Source of the DNA: Margaritispora aquatica | Taxonomy: Eukaryota; Ascomycota; Leotiomycetes; Helotiales; Discinellaceae | DNA: 64,000 bases | Direction of reading: 5' to 3' | Assembly: GCA_007644065.1 (NCBI GenBank) | Contig: VJWN01000006.1 | Coordinates: 1,612,001 to 1,676,000, forward strand | In this document: positions 58,476-64,000 of the stretch, piece by piece | Layout: each line of letters begins with the position of its first letter | Position numbering within the stretch: position 1 is the first letter of the stretch | The notes under the pieces: generated by a model | Told to the model about the DNA's origin: nothing | Seen by the model: the letters and a program-made list of their open reading frames with translations, nothing else | Database searches by the model: none | Position numbers and translations under genes: made by a program

Positions 58476-59502
58476 ATGGCTTTGAATCGCACCTTCACCC
58501 TCAATACCTCAGCCAAGATCCCAGCTGTTGGCTTTGGAACATGGCAGGCGGCGCCTCGCGAAGTTGAGAAGGCCGTCGAGATCGCGCTGAGATCAGGTTA
58601 CCGACACATTGACTGTGCGGCCATCTACCGCAACGAGCATGAGGTTGGCTTGGGCATAAAGAACAGTGGCGTGAGGAGGGAAGATATCTTCATCACGGGC
58701 AAGCTGTGGAATACCGCTCATAGACCAGAATACGTCGAGACTGCTCTGGACAAAACCCTGGCGGATTTGGGTGTGGACTACGTTGACTTGTATCTGATGC
58801 ACTGGCCATGGTAAGCACTACAAACAATCTTGTTTTTGGGATATCTATTAATTGTGCCGTTTCAGCGCCTTCAAACCTGGTAGCAAGTTCTTCCCTCTCG
58901 ACTCGAACGGCGTTTTCGAGTTGGACGATGTTGACCCATCGGTAACCTGGAAGGCAATGGAGGACTTGCTGAAGACAGGAAAAGTACGCGCAATTGGCGT
59001 CTCCAATTTCAATATCCGCCGACTCGAATCCCTGTTGGCCACGGCTACTGTCATCCCTGCCGCCAACCAGATCGAGATCCATCCATACCTCCAGCAACCA
59101 GACCTGGCCAAGTTCTGCAAAGACAGAGGCATACTACTCGAAGCATATTCGCCATTAGGAAACAACCAAACTGGCGAACCTCGCACAGTTGACGACGCGA
59201 AGGTCCATGAGGTTGCGAAGACGCTCGGGAAAGACCCGGGACAAGTCCTGGTGAGCTGGGGTGTCCAACGAGATCACGTTGTACTGCCCAAATCAGTCAC
59301 GGCATCGAGAATTGCGAGCAATTTCCAAGACTTTATAATCCCGGAAGAGCAGTTGAAGGAGCTAGATGCCTTGGAGCGGCACAAGCGATTCAACTTTCCT
59401 GCTGGTTGGGGATTTGATATCTTTGATGAAGCTGGCGAAGATGCTGTGAAGAAGGCGGCTAAGGATGCGGGCGAGGGGAACAAGACAAAATTCACTGTAT
59501 AG
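58476..59502 (+). CDS. aldo-keto reductase (glycerol dehydrogenase / Gcy1-like)
   Basis: Model: 58476-58810 and 58866-59502, 323 residues, the usual AKR size. The TIM-barrel tetrad is complete: Asp46 in HIDCAAIY, Tyr51, Lys76 in ITGKLWN and His109 in LMHWP. GFGTWQ at about 19-24, [28 protein letters not shown] and the NADP(H) motif [14 protein letters not shown] are all present. The 55 bp intron falls inside the HWPC motif. Enzymes of this group reduce aldehydes or oxidise polyols with NADP(H), such as glyceraldehyde/glycerol, xylose or other sugars. The exact substrate cannot be read from sequence. It is divergent from the Zn2Cys6 regulator gene. Confidence 0.92.
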
Positions 59503-60473
59503 ATATACCAATAATAGGACCATCTGAAAATTTCCATTATCATCATCTGATATTTTTATCCCATTCAGTGCTCTGTAGTAACTGTACTCATGGGATCAAC
59601 GCAGCTTATCTTCATCAGGAACGCAATGTCATTTCGAAGCTGGAAATCATCATGTCGCTCGTAACTTTGGGGAGTTGAAATTGATACCTGCGAAATGCTT
59701 AGAAGGAAAAATGAGAGAGTCCGCAACACAGGCCCGACGGAGGTTCGGTTTAATCCTTGCGTTTTCCGAGAGATGAACAGTGAGGAGCTTGTATCACTCT
59801 GTCAGCTTTTGTGGAAGAGAATTAGAACAACTTAACATTCTACATACACCGCGTTCGAAGCCGAGAACGGATTCGAAATGAAAAAAAAAAAACAGTCGAT
59901 CAGAAATTACGAATGGATAAGCACGTGAGGCTTTTGGTGGAGGAACATGGCCAAAGGATACAAGGAGGAGATGGTGCTTGATCAATCCAACTTCATGATT
60001 CGATGTTAAACAACAGATCTTGTCAATGCTGATTTGTGACCCTTCATTAGTAGCCCATAGGTTCTAGGAGGTTTACCACTTCTTGCAGCAGGAACTACCT
60101 TCTGGGGAAAGCAGTGGCCTAGCAATACATTGCATTGTTGAAAAGCGTCTAGCATAACAAGATGAAAACTGAGGTCCTCCTCCTAGCCCAACGAGAAGTT
60201 CAGGAAACACCAGCGGCGCAACTCACGAATGAACCGGATCAAACTAATTACAAAAGTGACAGGTTAATTTCTGTATTCTTAATCTCTTAATGACGTGATA
60301 GAGCTCTCATTTGCTCTCTATTTGGAGGAGTTTGATACGAGGTGCACAAGCCATTTCGCCAACACCTAGCTATTTCCAATACAACAATCACTCCCCCGTC
60401 AAAACTCTGTGGAAAGTCTCCAACCACTCCTCATGAGAACCCCACATTTCCAATCCTTCACACTTCCGGCGAA
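59503..60473. other. intergenic between convergent genes
   Basis: No gene is supported; it holds the 3' ends of the AKR and the MFS transporter genes, and an A12 run near 59881-59892. Confidence 0.5.
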
Positions 60474-62312
60474 TCACAGAAGATATCTGAATCCTCTGTT
60501 CATTCCGCCAACGGTTTCCTCGTCCGTGGCAGTACCGTTCGCCTCTCTCTTGTCCATCTTACGGTTCTCGTACCTCAGCCAGAAACGGAGTGTCAAGGCT
60601 GTGACGGCGCAAAGTCCGCAGAAGAGCGAGAGAGTGATACCCGCTGTCAAGTAGCGTGGTTTCTGGGAGTTGGGGTAGAGGTAGCTGGTGAAGAGATGTG
60701 TGCAGTTTGCAAGCGAGTTTACCATCGCGAGGGCAGCCGCACGCTTGGACTAGAAGGATGTTAGCCTGATGAGAGATGATAGGAGAAGATTGTGGGGGGT
60801 TACCTTTGGTCGAGGAATCGTCGACGAAACCCATGAGAGGGTGACGTTGAAGGCCGAGTAGACTCCCATAGTCATGAGGAACATAGCCGCGTAACGGCCA
60901 GCTGTGCTGGTGAGGGTAATGCAAAGAATGTTCCCAAGCATAGAGATGGTAAGGGGAATGGCAATGTGATATGCCCGCTCGTTGGTCTTTCCTGAGTGAA
61001 TCGAGTTGCCAAGAGAGGTGAAGAATGCCAGCGCATATGGTGGTGCAGTAAGCAAGAGCGTGGTGATTTTGTTGTAACCGAGTGTGCTGACGATGGAAGG
61101 GAAGAAGTAGGTCTGTGAAAATTGTTAATATTGGACAATGAGCAAGAAAGTTATAGTTAGTTGGCTTACATATGCCATTCCGACCAACAGCGAGAATTGA
61201 AGAAGAATCAACATGTAAACCTTGGGGTCCTTCACCGCTTGAAGAGCTCCCCACCAGACAGAGTGTCCATCTTCACCATCCTCCATTCCAGCAGCTTCAT
61301 CAGCGATACGCCAAATCGCATACTCACGCTGTTCGTCGGTGAGCCATTTCGCCTCTACTCAGGGTTAGCGGTGACGGTACAGAGATGGTGAGGGACTTAC
61401 TTTGTGGGTAATTAGGAAGAATAAAGAAAGCAATCATTGCAATTCCGATGGTCATTGCTCCTTCAATGATGAACAACCAACGCCATCCACGGATGCCGTG
61501 AGCTCCCTCGAGACCGCTTAGAACACCGGCGGCGATGAGACCTCCAAAACAGTTCGAGAGTGTGTTTCCAGCATACAATATAGCAATTCTATTGACAATC
61601 ATTAGATTTCAAAGTTAGGGAGAGTGTGAATTAATTTGCTCACCTGAATGGTAATTCCGATCGAACATACCAGGAGGTCAACATGAGTAGAGCACCTGGG
61701 CTGCTTCTGTTAGAATTACATATTCATAAGAAATAACCGACCGTGGACTTACAAAAAAGGAGCTTCGACGAAACCAAGGAAGAATCGGATAACCATAACA
61801 GCGGAGTACGACTTGGCAGCTGCCATGCTTGCGGATACACCACCCCACAAGACAGCAGCGACAGACAGATAGATGCCGGGCCGTGGGAACCTCGATAGGA
61901 TCACGTTACTGGGAAACTGAAAGAGCAGATATCCGACGTACATGATCATCAGGGCGGTATTATATTGATGATCAGTCAAGCCGATGTCTTTTTCCAGCCC
62001 TCCCAGACGAGCGTTGGTGAAGTTGTTACGATCCAAGATACTGGTGTGTGTCAGTTATGATGCACGAATATTTTCACGACTACAGTGTGGATTGGATGCT
62101 CACTTCAATAGGAAGAGTATGATCAGCAAGGGCATCAGCCTGATATCGATCTTTCTAACCATCTTTTTCTTGAAGGCTGCTAGTTCCTCGGGACTGAGAT
62201 GTTGAAGCGAGACAGGCAGGGTAGACGGAGCCACAATATTCTCCTTCAGATCATCGTGGATATTCTCAATCGTCGACTGGCTCGACTTTTCTTCGGGGTA
62301 CGTAGTTGCCAT
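60474..62312 (-). CDS. MFS transporter, anion:cation symporter (Dal5-like) family
   Basis: Model: complement of 60474-60749, 60804-61112, 61170-61354, 61401-61588, 61644-61700, 61753-62040 and 62104-62312, 503 residues, with six small introns. The start is MATTYPEEKS, which gives the usual short acidic N-terminus; an upstream Met at 62420 seems too far. Family marks are LLNILDRNNFTNARLGGLEK after helix 1, YVGYLLFQFPSNVIL, a GFVEAPFFPGALLMLTSWYV junction restored by splicing, GWRWLFIIEG and AKWLTDEQREYA at the central loop. About twelve helices are seen. Members take up small organic anions and vitamins (allantoate, nicotinate, pantothenate, tartrate, sugar acids) with protons at the plasma membrane. 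The substrate is not readable. Confidence 0.92.
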
Positions 62313-63249
62313 GATGAAGAGATGGAATAAATATCCCAAGTGGTTTTGACGTCTTGAATGTAGTACTCGAGCTCTTGTGAATGCAGTGAATCTTAGACGA
62401 AGCGGAGGATGATGGCTCAAGAGTATAGACGTACTGCCGTCGATGCCATTATATATACATCAGCAATATCCAACTGCATCAACGAGCAGCCATGGTCAGG
62501 AGAACGTGTTTCCGAGATGCGGGGAGGGCTCCAGGGCAAGCTGGGGGAGGACAGTCTGGAGAAAACCTGGAGAAGATCTGGAGCACCCCAACCTCGGAGG
62601 TAGAAAGCTTGTTTTTGGAGTCAAGATTGGTTCAACGAGAAGATTCCGGAAGCATGATGCAGGAGCGCCTGTGCTTGCACAGGACGAGAGGGTGGTGGGT
62701 GTCTCAGGCGAAGATGGGGTATTCGGAAATCAGCATCTCGTCTCGGAAACACAAACTGAGTTGTAAGGACGCTCGGAAATAGAACACTACCCCGAGAAAC
62801 CAATAGAAGGGTTTATTGGGAGATGACACCAAGAGTATGTTTCCTGAGAACTCTCGTTTCCTATTCTCATCAACAAATTAATTTGTCATGGGTGAAACAA
62901 ACCGAGTCAGGTTGCAAAATTGCTCTTGTAGACCCTGGGTCCTGTGGGTACAGTCTAGGTTTCATCTTATTCTTTAACTTTATATTTTGATATCTGCCTG
63001 AATGTAGGCTTTTCTTCCGATGTCTTCGAATTCAGCTGCTTGTGGTTAAGGTAACAACATGAGGTATGTAAGATTGCAATTGACGGCATGGCTTAAGCAC
63101 TCTTTTCTCAATTGCCTGGTGATCATTTTTCATTTTGTTTCGACCACAAATAGTTCAAGTAGGAAGTAAAACATAGCAATACTTTATGTTTAATGTTTTT
63201 TGTTCTTATTGCAAAAATGAATAGGCTTGATTGGGTGTGCTTCTAAAAT
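62313..63249. other. intergenic, promoter of the MFS gene and 3' flank of the kinase gene
   Basis: No gene is supported. A TATATATA element at about 62450-62457 lies upstream of the MFS start on its strand. Confidence 0.5.
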
Positions 63250-64000
63250 TTATAAAGCAGTGATATCTCCAACTAATCTTAACACTTCCTCGAACACTTC
63301 GCCTTTCTCCCTGGTCCCATCCACCGGTATAACATCAGTCTCCTCTGTATCCGGCTCCTCCAAATTCCCCAATTGACTATCTACCATCTCCTTCACCATG
63401 AAATGCCCCTCCCTTTCCGCTGTCCTCTGCTTCAATACATCCTGCGTACCTTGCAACATCACAAACGTGGTTTCCAAAACTCGAGTTTGTCGTAATTGGT
63501 CCCGGTAGATTTTCTTCAGAGCAGAACATGTGATAATAATCTCGTCTCTCTTTTCTTTAACCATTTGAAGAAGTGCGGTGGCTTTGAGAGTCTCGAGCCA
63601 GAGCCACCGGTCTGAGTCTGAAAGCGGGGTGCTCATGGACATCTTGGCGATTGATTCTGCCGAGTGCAAATCATCACCCTCGATCCATGGGATATTCAGT
63701 TTTTTGGAGAGAGCGGTGGCAACCGTTGACTTTCCGGAGCCGCAGGGACCAGCAATTATGATGAGCCTTTTGGTTCGAAATGATGGTATCGAGGTCGTCC
63801 AAGATGTAGCCTTGAAATTCTGAACGAACTTGTTGACAAGATCCTGGTTGAGGACTGCCGCTTCTCGCAGTGATGGCGAGAGAAAGCATGCATATGAGGT
63901 ATCGTATGTGAGCCCCTTCCTTGGGAGGTCGTTGTCGTATTTGCTGGCGAAGAATTCGACGAGCTTGATGGGGGGGTTCGCAACTGGGTCTGGATTGGAG
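63250..64000 (-). CDS. gluconokinase-type kinase, 5' end beyond the window
   Basis: The frame is open from the right edge to the stop at 63250, about 250 residues. The P-loop GPCGSGKST is near 63.75 kb. WIEGDDLHSAESIAKMS follows, then PLSDSDRWLWLETL and ITCSALKKIYRDQLR, all in the order typical of GntK-type gluconokinases, which phosphorylate D-gluconate to 6-phosphogluconate. Upstream of the P-loop are at least 80 residues (including KLVEFFASKYDND, YACFLSPSL and LVNKFVQNF) that are not part of a normal 170-200 residue gluconokinase, so the protein has an N-terminal extension or extra domain that I do not recognise. This is the only part of the gene present. Confidence 0.75.
   Translation of the reverse strand, partial: SNPDPVANPPIKLVEFFASKYDNDLPRKGLTYDTSYACFLSPSLREAAVLNQDLVNKFVQNFKATSWTTSIPSFRTKRLIIIAGPCGSGKSTVATALSKKLNIPWIEGDDLHSAESIAKMSMSTPLSDSDRWLWLETLKATALLQMVKEKRDEIIITCSALKKIYRDQLRQTRVLETTFVMLQGTQDVLKQRTAEREGHFMVKEMVDSQLGNLEEPDTEETDVIPVDGTREKGEVFEEVLRLVGDITAL

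Overview
This window looks like nuclear DNA of a filamentous ascomycete (Pezizomycotina, possibly a leotiomycete; the exact group cannot be told). The reasons are short 45-120 bp introns with GTANGT/YAG ends, a highly reducing polyketide synthase, a Zn2Cys6 regulator, WSC and Dal5-type proteins, NLR-type relics, and a transposon that carries RIP-like damage.

Layout. 1-6.6 kb: a RIP-damaged Tc1/mariner element (1298-2681) and a five-exon WSC cell-wall sensor gene (5573 to 3932, minus strand). 6.6-15.4 kb: a gene-poor tract of simple repeats with an hAT-like MITE (12541-12986) and a decayed NB-ARC (NLR) relic (about 13.1-13.85 kb). 15.4-26.1 kb: a small secondary-metabolite locus, a flavin monooxygenase (minus) and a 13-exon highly reducing PKS (plus), divergent from a 689 bp shared promoter. 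A broken conserved gene follows at 26.4-27.4 kb. 28.3-35.4 kb: a large kelch/transmembrane protein and an F-box-like protein with two zinc knuckles.

35.4-55 kb is an accessory, AT-richer stretch. It holds a relic related to the MITE, an intronless 1161-residue protein with LamG-like, LGFP and papain-like regions, two diverged LRAT-like (permuted papain fold) membrane proteins on either side of a small multi-pass membrane protein, an unknown 457-residue protein, a TPR-ankyrin-CorA gene broken by two in-frame stops, and a NACHT_N fragment. 55.4-64 kb is tidier and looks metabolic: a Zn2Cys6 regulator divergent from an aldo-keto reductase, an MFS anion:cation symporter, and a gluconokinase-type kinase running off the right edge.

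The FMO and PKS probably act together on one polyketide. The regulator, AKR, transporter and kinase could form a polyol or sugar-acid module. The middle block resembles a fast-evolving defence/recognition and decay zone. Exon boundaries were worked out by hand from reading frame, splice signals and family motifs, so single junctions may be off. No rRNA, tRNA or CRISPR array was recognised.
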